Positions 33,321-42,208 of a stretch of 64,000 nucleotides of DNA are shown piece by piece. Position numbers and translations under genes: made by a program. Source of the DNA: Syntrophus buswellii (GTDB taxonomy: Bacteria; Desulfobacterota; Syntrophia; Syntrophales; Syntrophaceae). The stretch lies in the NCBI RefSeq assembly GCF_046097065.1, contig NZ_CP175563.1:1054001-1118000 (forward strand), read 5' to 3'. Each line of letters opens with the position of its first letter. The first letter of the stretch is position 1. The notes under the pieces are model-generated. The model searched no databases and was not told the origin of the DNA. It worked only from the letters and a program-made list of their open reading frames with translations.

Positions 33321-34192
33321 CCTTTCGCCTCCTCGGAAGCCAGCTTCAGCAGGTTCTCTGAGATATGCCGCTTAAGCGCTTCAATGTCGGCCCCGTCCAT
33401 CCCTTCAAACCGGCCTTGCGGGGACAGGTACTCTTCCAGGGGCGCCGGATTCTTCAAGGCTGTTTTGGATGGTGCCGAGAGGGACAGCTTTCCATGCCGG
33501 CGTTCATAGAGGACCCACATCCCTGTTTTCACCGCCAGCTTTCCCATCTCAACGGATTTTTCAGGGGGGAAGCGCCAGCCGGGAGGGCAGGGGGCGAGGA
33601 CGTGAATAAAGGAGGGGCCCCGGAACGTGAGGGCATTTCGGACTTTCTGGAAGAGATCCCGGGGATAGGCGGGGCAGGCGGTGGCCATGAAGGGCGGGTC
33701 GTGGGCCGCGACAATCGCATCGATGTCCTTCTTTTGATGTCTTTTGCCCATGGGTGTCGTGGTTGTGCGGGCTCCGAGGGGGGTTCCGCCGGACCGTTGC
33801 ATGCCGGTATTCCCGTACGCCTCGTTATCATAGCAGATGTAAAGGAAATCGGTGCCCCGTTCGAAGGCCCCGGACAGGGACTGGATGCCGATGTCGAGGG
33901 TCCCGCCGTCCCCGGCGTAGACGATGACATGGGTTTTTCTGCCCAGGGCGCGCAACGCCTCCGACATGCCGGAGGCGCAGGCGGCGGCAGCGGCGAAGGC
34001 GATGTTCACTACGGGAAGATTGAAGGCCGTGTACGGGTAGGCCCCCTGGATCACGCTCGTGCAGCATGCAGGTACGACCAGGACCGTGTCGGGCCCCGCC
34101 GCCTTGAGCACGTAACGCAGGGTCAGCGAATCGCTGCATCCCGCGCAGGCGGCGGTGCATTTCAGCAGGTATTCCTCTTCGGGGATTTTCAC
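33317..34192 (-). CDS. porB: 2-oxoacid:ferredoxin oxidoreductase beta subunit
   Basis: I place the start at the GTG at 34192 because AGGAGG stands 8-10 bases before it; an ATG at 34270 would add 26 residues that do not resemble the family. The resulting 291 residues begin near the cluster cysteines CTAACAGC. The thiamine-diphosphate motif GDGGTLDIGIQSLSGAFERG follows, then NEAYGNTGMQRSGGTPLGA. The TTTTPMGK phrase is typical of pyruvate-type beta subunits. It is first in the por operon; gene order beta-alpha-gamma-delta is less common than gamma-delta-alpha-beta. Confidence 0.92.
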   Translation of the reverse strand: MKIPEEEYLLKCTAACAGCSDSLTLRYVLKAAGPDTVLVVPACCTSVIQGAYPYTAFNLPVVNIAFAAAAACASGMSEALRALGRKTHVIVYAGDGGTLDIGIQSLSGAFERGTDFLYICYDNEAYGNTGMQRSGGTPLGARTTTTPMGKRHQKKDIDAIVAAHDPPFMATACPAYPRDLFQKVRNALTFRGPSFIHVLAPCPPGWRFPPEKSVEMGKLAVKTGMWVLYERRHGKLSLSAPSKTALKNPAPLEEYLSPQGRFEGMDGADIEALKRHISENLLKLASEEAKG

Positions 34193-34291
34193 GGCGAAAT
34201 CCCTCCTCTGCCTACAAAAGGGGTGCGAAAGATCTTTTTCGCTCAGGTCCCGTTGCCCATGGGCGTTCAAAACCGAATTTAAAAAAGGGGG

Positions 34292-34498
34292 TCAAAATGC
34301 CTGCTTGAAGATTTCATGCGCTTCATCGTCGAAATCGGCGCTTTCAATTTTATTTTCGTGGAATTCCTTCAGCATGTCGTCAACGGAATAGTACTTTCTT
34401 GAAAGGGGATTGTTCTTGCCGAACATAACGTTGAAGTGATCTGTATCGTAAGTGATTTTCACGTAATCTTTCATTTCTCGTGTCAAATTCAATTTCAT
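34292..34498 (-). CDS. Small hypothetical protein
   Basis: The protein has 68 residues, starting MKLNLTREMKDYVKITYDTD. GGGAG lies 9 bases upstream of the ATG and the codon use is reasonable. It is predicted to be a small mixed fold: an N-terminal strand pair, a polar loop with two lysines and tyrosines, and a C-terminal acidic helix (SADFDDEAHEIFKQAF). There are no cysteines and no membrane segment. I do not recognise the family. It stands 99 bases upstream of porB on the same strand, but no functional link is visible. Confidence 0.62.
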   Translation of the reverse strand: MKLNLTREMKDYVKITYDTDHFNVMFGKNNPLSRKYYSVDDMLKEFHENKIESADFDDEAHEIFKQAF

Positions 34499-34830
34499 TT
34501 TTATGCTCCCATCACGTTTCTTTTTCTGTAGTATATGCCGATTATTCGAAATGTTAAAAGTTTTTTTGTCATATATTTCACTGTCCAGAAGGAGACGTGG
34601 ACGCGAGCAGATTCCAAGCTCCGGATCGGCGCGATGAAAAAGAGAAGAATGCAGAGAGGCGGTTCAACAGAAGGTTACGGCAGGGGGAGGGGCTCACGGA
34701 AAAGGAAAGATGAGACTTCGGAACCTCCCAGGGAATCCTTGATCGGGGCGGGTCGCGTTTGGGGAAGTTTGAAAGAGGCCCTCCCCTTGCCGGCGGATTG
34801 AGGAAAAAACACCTGACTGCAGATCCGGGG
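34499..34830. other. 332-base spacer without a supported gene
   Basis: The left end (34499-34570) is AT-rich and probably holds the promoter of the 68-residue gene. A plus-strand frame (34535-34801) is rich in Arg/Gly, has no ribosome site and resembles no protein I know. I see no hairpin with a T-run. Confidence 0.4.
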
Positions 34831-36735
34831 TCAGTCTTCAGTCAACAGGCTTTCATGCTCGATGAGGCCTTCGAAGTCCGCGGTGCCGCCTCCCGAAAGA
34901 AAACAGTCGATGATTCTTCGCCCCAGGGGATCAAGGTCATCTGAAATAAAGGGCTTCAGCTCCCGGGTAAAGTAGTCCCTCAGAATTCCAGCCCCTTCAT
35001 CGAAGGCTTCCCTTCCGACCTGGGGCTGAAGGGAGGGATCCAAAAAGGATTTCGGAAAGGAAAATCCCTCGATAATGAGCTTCTCCAGTTGGTAACCCAG
35101 GAGGGGCAACGAAGACTCGCTGATCTCGTCGGATGCAAAACGCGCCCCGCCGCGCCGGGCCAGGTATTCCCGGGCAATCCATTCCGGAACAAACCCCACT
35201 CTCCAGGAGCCGATGTGCTGGACGGGGCAGAGGATGTACTGCACTTTCGGCGAATCCACGAACTGCCTCAGAAGAAGATTGGCGAACCGGGTCTGCAAGC
35301 CTGCCGCAAAGGGCCAGAATGAGCCGACTCCCTCGGAGCCGAGTCCCTCCGTATCCGTGATGCTGGGGTTGTCGTACCCCCGCGGCGAAACCAGCCTCCA
35401 CAGCCAGGCGACTGCCGGGGGCAGGATATGGAACACGCCGATAATCCCATAGCTGGGTTTTTCCCGCGTGCACGGCGGAGTGCGCACGCCGAAGCTCCTG
35501 ATGTCGATGCTGACAGGCTGGTTCGTGACATCGGGAACGATACTGCGGGGCAGGATAAAGCGGGGATTGGGGCAGGGCCTCGATCCTTCATCGAGAATAT
35601 GGTCCCACAGCAGGGCGGTGCTGTTCGGCTGGGCATCGATATTGATGAACAGGAGCGGTTCACTGGGACGAATGGAGCGCGCCTCGATATCCGGGTCCGT
35701 TCCGTATTCCTTGATGTGATCAACGCGGATAAACCAGGAATGTTCAGCGTCGGCAACCGTCAGCTTGCCGTTGCCTTTCTGAATGGCGGGATGGCACAGG
35801 GCCATGTCGTCCGTAACGGGCCGAAGATTGCAGCCTTTCGGAATCACGAAGTGCATGCTCTCCCCGGTGACGATGTTGCTGCCGAATAAAATCGATCCGT
35901 CGTATTCCCGGTGAATGTGCTCGTTCATTTCGCTCTTGCCGCTGCCGCTTGCCCCCTCGTGCATGATGGTCACTTTGATGTTGTACGGCGTTACGACCTG
36001 GACGACGGACGCATGGGCGGTGACCCAGCCCTCCCGCTCGCCGAAATGGAGCAGGGCCCCGTAAACGCCCTTCTTGGCGCTGGGGCCCGGGTAGAGGTTG
36101 TAGCTGAAGATCTCGTAGGTGCTGCGGGTTCGGCGGTGCACGACCCTCTGTTTCCCGTCGAAATGGAGATGCCGGAAGGGCGGTGCGACATAGAGAAAAC
36201 ACCTCGGTGCAAATTTCTTCTCGGCTTTTGAAAGGTCGACGATCCCCTGGAGCATGGCCAGCCCGAAGGCGAAAAACCAGGCATTGGCGGGTACGAGGGC
36301 GATCGAAGGGATGCCACACTCCTTCTGCCCGGCAAGAAAGGCGAAGGCCGCCAGATCCTGCCGCCTCAACCAGCGGAATGTTTCTTCCCTGATTGGTGAG
36401 AAATCCCGGGAATAAACATCCTGGAACCTCACTTTGTCGGTCGGAAGTTCGTCGCCGATGAGCATGCTGTCGGGATCCCGCCTGCGCATGTAGGATTCGC
36501 GGTAATTCACCGAGATGCCGTTCTTGACCCTGCAGACAAATGCCTCCTGCACAGTGCCCCTGCCGGGCACATCGTATTCGACCGCCTGCTGTTTATCCTT
36601 CAGGGCGGCAAAAAAGGTCTGAAAATCTTCGATGGCGTTCACCCACAAAAGGCTTCTGCAGCCTGCCAGGATTTCAGCCACTTCTTCAGGCAGCTTCAGC
36701 CGGTCTAACATCGCATGTTTTGTCCGTTCAGGCAT
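34831..36735 (-). CDS. DUF4914 family protein with PEPCK-like P-loop
   Basis: This 634-residue protein matches the DUF4914 family in length and pattern: LLWVNAIEDFQTFFAALKDK near residue 28, an ESYMRRRDPDSMLIGDELP stretch, and a nucleotide-binding loop HEGASGSGKSEMNEHIHREY near 254-273. The loop resembles the phosphate-binding loop of phosphoenolpyruvate carboxykinases. The later HSWFIRVDHIKEYGTDPD and RPSEPLLFINID segments would then be metal- and substrate-side strands. The activity is not established. It follows the glucan phosphorylase gene with 52 bases between them on the same strand, so the two may be co-transcribed. Confidence 0.8.
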   Translation of the reverse strand: MPERTKHAMLDRLKLPEEVAEILAGCRSLLWVNAIEDFQTFFAALKDKQQAVEYDVPGRGTVQEAFVCRVKNGISVNYRESYMRRRDPDSMLIGDELPTDKVRFQDVYSRDFSPIREETFRWLRRQDLAAFAFLAGQKECGIPSIALVPANAWFFAFGLAMLQGIVDLSKAEKKFAPRCFLYVAPPFRHLHFDGKQRVVHRRTRSTYEIFSYNLYPGPSAKKGVYGALLHFGEREGWVTAHASVVQVVTPYNIKVTIMHEGASGSGKSEMNEHIHREYDGSILFGSNIVTGESMHFVIPKGCNLRPVTDDMALCHPAIQKGNGKLTVADAEHSWFIRVDHIKEYGTDPDIEARSIRPSEPLLFINIDAQPNSTALLWDHILDEGSRPCPNPRFILPRSIVPDVTNQPVSIDIRSFGVRTPPCTREKPSYGIIGVFHILPPAVAWLWRLVSPRGYDNPSITDTEGLGSEGVGSFWPFAAGLQTRFANLLLRQFVDSPKVQYILCPVQHIGSWRVGFVPEWIAREYLARRGGARFASDEISESSLPLLGYQLEKLIIEGFSFPKSFLDPSLQPQVGREAFDEGAGILRDYFTRELKPFISDDLDPLGRRIIDCFLSGGGTADFEGLIEHESLLTED

Positions 36736-36787
36736 CTCTCTCTTCCGGTATCATTCCCGGGAAACGAATGTCCCCCGCTGCTCGGTT

Positions 36788-39355
36788 TTACAGCCAGACC
36801 ATCAATCCTGTTTCGAAGGGGTGTGTCAGGTACTGATTGTAGGGATAGATCCGGACCCGGTAGAGCAGCTTGCCGCACATCTCCGGGTTCAGCTCCAGAT
36901 GGAACACCCATTCCTGACCTATCCGCTCCAGCGGTTTCATGCACATGGTCTGCAACTTTTTGTCCCTGCCGTTCTTGGATGCGCGGCCCAGGAGCACCTC
37001 CACCTTGACGTCTTCCGGTGCCAGCCCGTTCAAGTCTGCCGAGATCTTGAGGGGCGCGCTTTCCCCGAAGAGGATGCGCCTCTGGGGATCACTGAGACGG
37101 CGGATACGGACGCCGCTCCATGCCTGCCTCACTTTGGCCTTCCAGTCGGCGAGATTCTGTGCCACGGAGAAGATGCCCGCGGAATAACGCCGCCACTGGC
37201 GTGAGGCGGGTCCGTAGAACTTGTTTACGTATTCCATGACCATCCGGGTCGAACTGAAACTCGGCAGGAGGGTGATAATGGAGAGTTTGGCCATGCGCAC
37301 CCATTCGTTGGAGAAGCCCAGTTCATTGCGGCGATAGTACATGGGGATGACCTGGTCCTGCAGCACTTCGTAGAGGTCGCGGCTGTCCTCCTGATCGCGT
37401 CGGGTGTCGTCGAAGTATTCCGGGGCGGGCTTGATGGCCCACCCATTGCTTCCGTCATAGCCCTCGTCCCACCAGCCGTCGGTAACCGACAGGTTGATCA
37501 CGCCGTTCATGGCAGCCTTGATACCGGAGGTTCCCGAGGCTTCCATCGGGTAGATGGGATTGTTCAGCCACACGTCACAGCCGGCAACGAGGCGGCGGGC
37601 CAGGCTCAGGTTGTAGCCTTCCACCATGAGCAGGTTCCCTTCGAATTCCGGCCAGCGCGATATGTCGTAGATGCGGCGGATGAGTTCCTGGGCGGGCTTG
37701 TCGTCGGGGTGGGCCTTGCCGGCAAAGATGAAGAGGACGGGCCGGTCGTCATTCTTGAGCGTGGAACGAAGCCAGTCCATGTTCTCAAAGAGCAGCGTGG
37801 CGCGCTTGTATGTGGCGAAGCGGCGGGCAAAGCCGATGGTCAGCACGTTGGGGTCGAGAGGATTGGTGAACTTGAGCATGCGTTCCAGGCGGGCTACGGA
37901 CCCGAAAATGCGCATATGCTGGTTGGTCACGACATCGCGCACGGAAGACAGCATCTTGGCCTTCAGCGTCTGGTGCGCGGCCCAGAAGAGATGGTCCGGT
38001 ATGTCCGCCACCTTCTCCCAGAAAGCGTTGTCGAAATCCGCATCCATTCGGAGCCGGCGCCATTCGTAACCAAGCTGGCTGTCGAAAAGATCCTGCCATT
38101 CCTGGGCCAGGAAGGTGGAAACGTGGACGCCGTTGGTAATGTAGTCCATGGGCGACTCCTCGGGGAGCACCTGCGGCCACATGTCGGAAAGGATGCGCGA
38201 GGAAACCTGCCCGTGGATCCGGGAAACACCGTTATGGAAGCGTGATCCGCTGAGCGCCAGTTTGGTCATGTTGAACTCCTGGCCGTAACCTGCGCCGCCG
38301 AGCTTCAGAAATTCTTCGCGCTGCAGGCCCAGGTCGTTGCAGGTTTCCCGGAAGTAGTCCCAGATCATGTCCTCTGCGAAGTGGTCATGGCCGGCTGGAA
38401 CCGGAGTATGGGTGGTAAACACCGTGCTGGCCGCCACGATCTCAAGGGCGGCATGGAAGGAGAGTCCGGCTGCTTTCATCTTGCGGCGGATGCGCTCCAC
38501 GACGAGAAAGGCGGCATGCCCTTCGTTGATGTGGTAAACGGTCGGTTTCAAACCAAGCTGCTCCAAAGCGCGTGCGCCTCCGATGCCCAGCACGATCTCC
38601 TGCTGAATGCGCGTGTGCAGATCTCCGCCGTAGAGCCGATGGGTGATGTTGCGGTCCTCGGACCAGTTTCCGGGCAGATCGGTATCAAGGAGGCACAGGC
38701 GCACATGGCCGACCTGCGCTTCCCAGACCTTCACTTCGACGTTGCGGCCAGGCAGTTCGATGGTAACATGAAGCTCCCTGCCATCTTCAGTCAGAGCGGG
38801 ATTAACGGGCAAATCTTCGAAATCGGAATCGGTGTAGGTGGCGATCTGGTGCCCGTCGCTGTCGATATGCTGGGAAAAGTAGCCCTGGCGATACAGCAGC
38901 CCTACGGCAACGAAAGGCAGACGCAGATCGGAAGCGGACTTGCAATGGTCGCCGGCCAGGATGCCCAGCCCCCCTGAATAGACGGGAAAGCTCTCGTGAA
39001 AGCCGAACTCTGCACAGAAATAGGCGATCAGATCATCCGGCTTGAGGTCAAGGGACATGTCCAGGCATTGAGGCTCCCTCATGTACGTGTCGAAAGCCGA
39101 GAGGACGCGATTGTAGTTGCTCCGGAAAATATGGTCATCCGCCGCTGCGTTCAGCCGTTCTTCGTCCACCCGTTTGAGGAAGGCCTTTGGATTGTGCTTC
39201 ACCTTGTCCCAGAGGCCCGAGTGGAGGCGGGCAAAAAGGGTGCGGGTGGGCTGATCCCAGCTGTACCAGAGGTTGTCCGCCAGTTCGGTAAGCCGGGACA
39301 GGCGTTGCGGAATGTGAGGATTGACCTCGATAACAAAGGGTGTGCCTGGGTGCAT
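36788..39355 (-). CDS. glgP: Alpha-glucan (glycogen/maltodextrin) phosphorylase, short-type
   Basis: This 855-residue cytoplasmic enzyme cleaves alpha-1,4-glucans with phosphate to release glucose-1-phosphate. The N-terminal domain has LADNLWYSWDQPTRTLFARL. The catalytic part shows CAEFGFHESFPVYSGGLGIL and FTTHTPVPAGHDHF. The PLP site is EASGTSGIKAAMNGVINLSV followed by TDGWWDEGYDGSNGW, typical of the TIGR02094-type phosphorylases. AAAGGAAGAG precedes the ATG. Together with the downstream DUF4914 gene it may form a storage-carbohydrate unit, which is inference. Confidence 0.93.
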   Translation of the reverse strand: MHPGTPFVIEVNPHIPQRLSRLTELADNLWYSWDQPTRTLFARLHSGLWDKVKHNPKAFLKRVDEERLNAAADDHIFRSNYNRVLSAFDTYMREPQCLDMSLDLKPDDLIAYFCAEFGFHESFPVYSGGLGILAGDHCKSASDLRLPFVAVGLLYRQGYFSQHIDSDGHQIATYTDSDFEDLPVNPALTEDGRELHVTIELPGRNVEVKVWEAQVGHVRLCLLDTDLPGNWSEDRNITHRLYGGDLHTRIQQEIVLGIGGARALEQLGLKPTVYHINEGHAAFLVVERIRRKMKAAGLSFHAALEIVAASTVFTTHTPVPAGHDHFAEDMIWDYFRETCNDLGLQREEFLKLGGAGYGQEFNMTKLALSGSRFHNGVSRIHGQVSSRILSDMWPQVLPEESPMDYITNGVHVSTFLAQEWQDLFDSQLGYEWRRLRMDADFDNAFWEKVADIPDHLFWAAHQTLKAKMLSSVRDVVTNQHMRIFGSVARLERMLKFTNPLDPNVLTIGFARRFATYKRATLLFENMDWLRSTLKNDDRPVLFIFAGKAHPDDKPAQELIRRIYDISRWPEFEGNLLMVEGYNLSLARRLVAGCDVWLNNPIYPMEASGTSGIKAAMNGVINLSVTDGWWDEGYDGSNGWAIKPAPEYFDDTRRDQEDSRDLYEVLQDQVIPMYYRRNELGFSNEWVRMAKLSIITLLPSFSSTRMVMEYVNKFYGPASRQWRRYSAGIFSVAQNLADWKAKVRQAWSGVRIRRLSDPQRRILFGESAPLKISADLNGLAPEDVKVEVLLGRASKNGRDKKLQTMCMKPLERIGQEWVFHLELNPEMCGKLLYRVRIYPYNQYLTHPFETGLMVWL

Positions 39356-39793
39356 AGGACTCTTCCTTTCTGAGATGTCAGCGGCCTGCTGAAGATTTCC
39401 TTCAGGTTACTCCTCGTGTAATGAGAGGAATAAAGCCTTGCCAACTGCTCAGTCAAATGAAATATTGAAAAAGATAATTGAGCTCCGCTACGGATTCCTT
39501 GATTCCGGTCAAGGAGAGAATTGATGTTGAATAGATATGATTAAGGCTATAGTTGTAGCGCCTTTACCGGAAACAGGATGGTGTGTCAAGAAGAATTTGC
39601 TTTCAGGTTCGCAAATTTCTACTGTCCGTCTTTGCGACGGCATTGGATCACTGAAAGCCGCTGCCGGTATAATTCTTCTGCCGGTGCCGTGCCGAAATGA
39701 TGAGGAACGCATGAAAAGGATAAGCTGCCCGGCATTGACGATCCCGATGGCCCCCGGTTCTTTATCGCGGCCTTTGCGCGCCTCGGTGCGGTC
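39356..39793. other. 438-base intergenic region without a supported gene
   Basis: This stretch lies between the divergently oriented phosphorylase and rhodanese genes, so it must contain at least one promoter. Two overlapping open frames of about 86 and 111 codons exist (39537-39797 plus, 39509-39844 minus), but neither has a convincing start or a recognisable sequence. AT-rich tracts around 39455-39480 are the most promoter-like part. Confidence 0.4.
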
Positions 39794-40060
39794 GTGAGTG
39801 CCGTTGTCGATGTGCGGACGGAGGCGGAATGGAACAACGGCCATCTTGAAGGCGCCGTATGGATCCCCTATGGGCGGATTGCTGAAAAAATAGCGTCCGT
39901 GTCCGGAGACAAATCACAGAAAATCTATCTCTACTGCAGAACCGGAAGGCGGGTGCAGATCGCCAAGGAAACCCTCGAAAAGCTGGGATACAGCGATGTT
40001 GTCAATCTGGGTTCCATGGAAAATGCCGCCAGGGTCCTCAAGATCAGAATCGTGAAGTGA
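39794..40060 (+). CDS. Short single-domain rhodanese-like sulfurtransferase
   Basis: The 88 residues start at a GTG. AVVDVRTEAEWNNGHLEGAV near the N terminus and the active-site loop YLYCRTGRRVQIA, with catalytic Cys about 49, define a rhodanese fold; CRTGRR is a standard loop. The chain begins almost at the first conserved strand, so the usual 15-25 leading residues are missing. The frame upstream is open for 30 codons but offers no standard start codon with a ribosome site. The true start may be non-standard, or the gene may be N-terminally eroded. It probably transfers sulfane sulfur; the partner is unknown. Confidence 0.75.
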   Translation: MSAVVDVRTEAEWNNGHLEGAVWIPYGRIAEKIASVSGDKSQKIYLYCRTGRRVQIAKETLEKLGYSDVVNLGSMENAARVLKIRIVK

Positions 40061-40126
40061 ACCGCATCCGCCATCCCCGATCCGGCGGGAAATTGGGCGC
40101 GCCTGCACCGGAGTGTCGGAGTGAGA

Positions 40127-40372
40127 TCAGGAGAAACAGCCCGGGGAGGTCGAGCTGAGGATATAATGTTCGATGATGAGGCGGTCACGGTCGCCATGAA
40201 GACGGCTCAACAACCGGCGCAGAAAGGCTTTTTCGTCCTCGGTGGTCAGGAAGGATTGCAGGGCGTAATCGATGCCGTCGGTTACAATGTCGAAGGCGTC
40301 CATGAAATCGGAGATGCTGGCGGGAGGCTCTGCGATGATGGATTTTATTTTTTCTCTGTCGTGATTCGGCAT
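40127..40372 (-). CDS. Small hypothetical helical protein
   Basis: The ATG at 40372 has CCTAGGAGG 10 bases upstream, giving 81 residues; a TTG nine bases earlier is too close to that site. The sequence (MPNHDREKIKSIIAEPPASI, then SDFMDAFDIVTDGIDYALQS) reads as three or four amphipathic helices with an acidic bias. It has no cysteine motif and no signal. I do not recognise it. The strong ribosome site argues that it is expressed. Its coding strand is opposite to the upstream rhodanese, with 66 bases between their ends. Confidence 0.62.
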   Translation of the reverse strand: MPNHDREKIKSIIAEPPASISDFMDAFDIVTDGIDYALQSFLTTEDEKAFLRRLLSRLHGDRDRLIIEHYILSSTSPGCFS

Positions 40373-40402
40373 GACCGGCAAACCTCCTAGGAAATCAACG
40401 TC

Positions 40403-40437
40403 AAGAAAGGCGCATGAAAATGCGCCTTTCTTGTTTT
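40403..40437 (+). terminator. Perfect 13-base-pair intrinsic terminator
   Basis: AAGAAAGGCGCAT (40403-40415) pairs exactly with ATGCGCCTTTCTT (40420-40432) around a GAAA tetraloop and is followed by GTTTTT. It would stop plus-strand transcripts, most likely the rhodanese message, which would then run antisense across the 81-residue gene. Confidence 0.8.
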
Positions 40438-40559
40438 TGCAGTGATTATTTTCGGAGAACTCAGTCCCCCATCGGCAAAGAACGGCCTCCTGGAGATGAC
40501 ACCCCCTTAGAAGACGAGGCCATCCTCCTGAATCCGGATTTCCCTGTTCATGTGCAGGA

Positions 40560-41117
40560 TCAAGACTTTCTGCTTCTCAACCCGATAAGGCCGACCAGGC
40601 CTGAACCGAGCAGGAGCACGGCAGGCGGAAGGGGTACAGGTGCGCCTGAATTGAGGGCTTCCACCGCGTCCAGATCAAAGCCCGCAACGGCTCCTCCATT
40701 GTCCAGCCCTACGAATTTCAGATAATTCACATACGGAAGGCCGGAGTAGCTGCTCAAGTCATACTCCACATCGTAGGCGGTCCGACCCAGGTAAACATAG
40801 GCGATGTTGTCCTTGCTTGCGTAGATGTCGACATTCGAATCGCCACCTATCACCTGATAGATTTTGAGGTCGTTGCCGGCTCCGTCGTAGGCTGTATTGT
40901 CTGTAAAGGCAAGGATAAGGGTTTCCGGGATGTCAATGGAAACGTGATTTCCGTCGTTGGGGCCCAGGGCATACTCGGCCGGGCCGCCTGCACTCGAGGA
41001 TCCCGCCGGTCGGTCGAATGACACAACCTCATCCAGCCACTGGTCGGCAACACTGTTGGTTGCAAAAGCGAACAGGCCGAAAAGCAAACAGAAAGACAAG
41101 ATAAAAACTTTTTTCAT
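40560..41117 (-). CDS. PEP-CTERM sorting-signal surface protein
   Basis: The ATG at 41117, with AGGAGG upstream, gives 185 residues; the longer frame to 41363 has no support. A Sec signal peptide (MKKVFILSFCLLFGLFAFAT, cleaved near NSVADQ) precedes a beta-rich body with LILAFTDNTAYDGAGNDLKI and a closing VNYLKFVGLDNGGAVAGFDL. The C terminus is a PEP-CTERM-type tripartite tail: VPLPPAVLLLGSGLVGLIGL, then RSRKS. Such proteins are processed by exosortase and linked to exopolysaccharide export; no exosortase gene is in this window, so this is an orphan substrate. Confidence 0.88.
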   Translation of the reverse strand: MKKVFILSFCLLFGLFAFATNSVADQWLDEVVSFDRPAGSSSAGGPAEYALGPNDGNHVSIDIPETLILAFTDNTAYDGAGNDLKIYQVIGGDSNVDIYASKDNIAYVYLGRTAYDVEYDLSSYSGLPYVNYLKFVGLDNGGAVAGFDLDAVEALNSGAPVPLPPAVLLLGSGLVGLIGLRSRKS

Positions 41118-41614
41118 GGTTTCCTCCTCTGCATCCGTCGGTTCATTTCCTGTGTTCGGAACGGTTTCCCCTGCTCGAGGATGCCTGGTATCATCTTGGA
41201 AGAACTGTTGAGCGATGCTGTAAAAACCCTTTCCCCGAGTTGTATCGAACGTTCGTCTGGTGCGAGAAATCACCTCCCCCCTTGTCTGCCAGTCCGGATC
41301 CCTGCAGACTCGGCAACGGAATGGAAAAATGATCGATGAGAACAGGGTCGTGTTGGTTTCCATCCTGTGCCCCCTGCGGGGGAGCCCGGAAACCGGGAAT
41401 CAATAAACGCTGTTTTAACTTTAAACGATATTGAAGCCCGATGCAATCGGGTTTACCCTGAATTTTCAAAGGCCAAAACTCTTACGCAGCTTGAGCCTCT
41501 TGGCCTTTACTTTACGTTCCGGCGCGGGAAATGACGTTTGGCCCTCAGGTTTTGTCCGTAATGGTTATACGGACAGCCGGCAGGTCTGCGCCTTTTCAGT
41601 AGCTCCCTGTAACA
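41118..41614 (-). promoter_or_regulatory. Hairpin-rich upstream region of the PEP-CTERM gene
   Basis: Read toward the gene, four inverted repeats follow each other: AAAGGCCAA/TTGGCCTTT (41508-41468, 9 pairs, 23-base loop), CCCGAT/ATCGGG (41451-41437), CCCGG/CCGGG (41397-41385) and CCCCC/GGGGG (41382-41370). No open frame of note lies here. The set could be a structured leader or a regulatory region; I cannot match it to a known riboswitch. The last 250 bases before the gene contain AGGAGG but no obvious promoter. Confidence 0.45.
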
Positions 41615-42208
41615 TCAGGGGGAATCCTTCGAGACTGCCGTTTCAAGTTCCGCTGTCAGTTCCTTCAGTTCGTCACGATCAAAGGTCAGCCGGACTCTGC
41701 CGCCCCCGGGATGTGAAAAAATGAGGGTTGCCCCCATGTCCGTTTTTTCAATCTGCCACCTTTTTTCCCGGGGGAGCTTGACCGCTTCCGACAGCCAGTC
41801 ATCCGGGTCAAACTCCGCAATTTGTATCAGGACCCCGAAGGCATGGCGGGGATGGATGAAAATCTCCTTCCACACAGCGCCGTAATACTCGTTGTATCCA
41901 AAAAAGGGGATGCCCTTTTCCTCGAGATGCTTCATCGTTCTGCGGAGATCCGGTGTCTGGAGCGTGATGTGGTGGACGCCGCCTTCCCTGTGCTTCAGAA
42001 ACCCCTCAAGATAGCTTCCCTTTCCCGTAGGTGAGATGATCTCCAGCCGGGACAGATCGCCCAGGGAAAAGATCTGCCAGAAGTACTTCATCTGGGGGCT
42101 CCCCATGGAGCCGACGCAGGCAACAGCCCCCAATACGTCTCGGAAAAAGTGTTCCGCTCTTTTCTGGTCTCTTACCGCAAGCGATACATGGTCTATTCTC
42201 GAAATCAA
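41615..42208 (-). CDS. VOC-superfamily protein, methylmalonyl-CoA epimerase-like
   Basis: The 197 residues consist of a glyoxalase-fold domain (about 1-140) followed by an acidic tail domain. The pattern matches CoA-thioester epimerases: MISRIDHVSLAVRDQKRAEH, RLEIISPTGKGSYLEGFLKH, EGGVHHITLQTPDLRRTMKH and GVLIQIAE. Likely metal ligands are H7, a residue in the RLEII strand, a His in GVHHI and the E of IQIAE. An enzyme of this kind would interconvert (R)- and (S)-acyl-CoA epimers in propionate-type metabolism. The extra 60-residue C-terminal part is unusual and carries FSHPGGGRVRLTFDRDELKE. Confidence 0.75.
   Translation of the reverse strand: MISRIDHVSLAVRDQKRAEHFFRDVLGAVACVGSMGSPQMKYFWQIFSLGDLSRLEIISPTGKGSYLEGFLKHREGGVHHITLQTPDLRRTMKHLEEKGIPFFGYNEYYGAVWKEIFIHPRHAFGVLIQIAEFDPDDWLSEAVKLPREKRWQIEKTDMGATLIFSHPGGGRVRLTFDRDELKELTAELETAVSKDSP

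Noticed and set aside
34535..34801. Plus-strand frame of 88 codons in the spacer before the DUF4914 end
   Set aside because: It has no ribosome site, low-complexity Arg/Gly content and no resemblance to a family.
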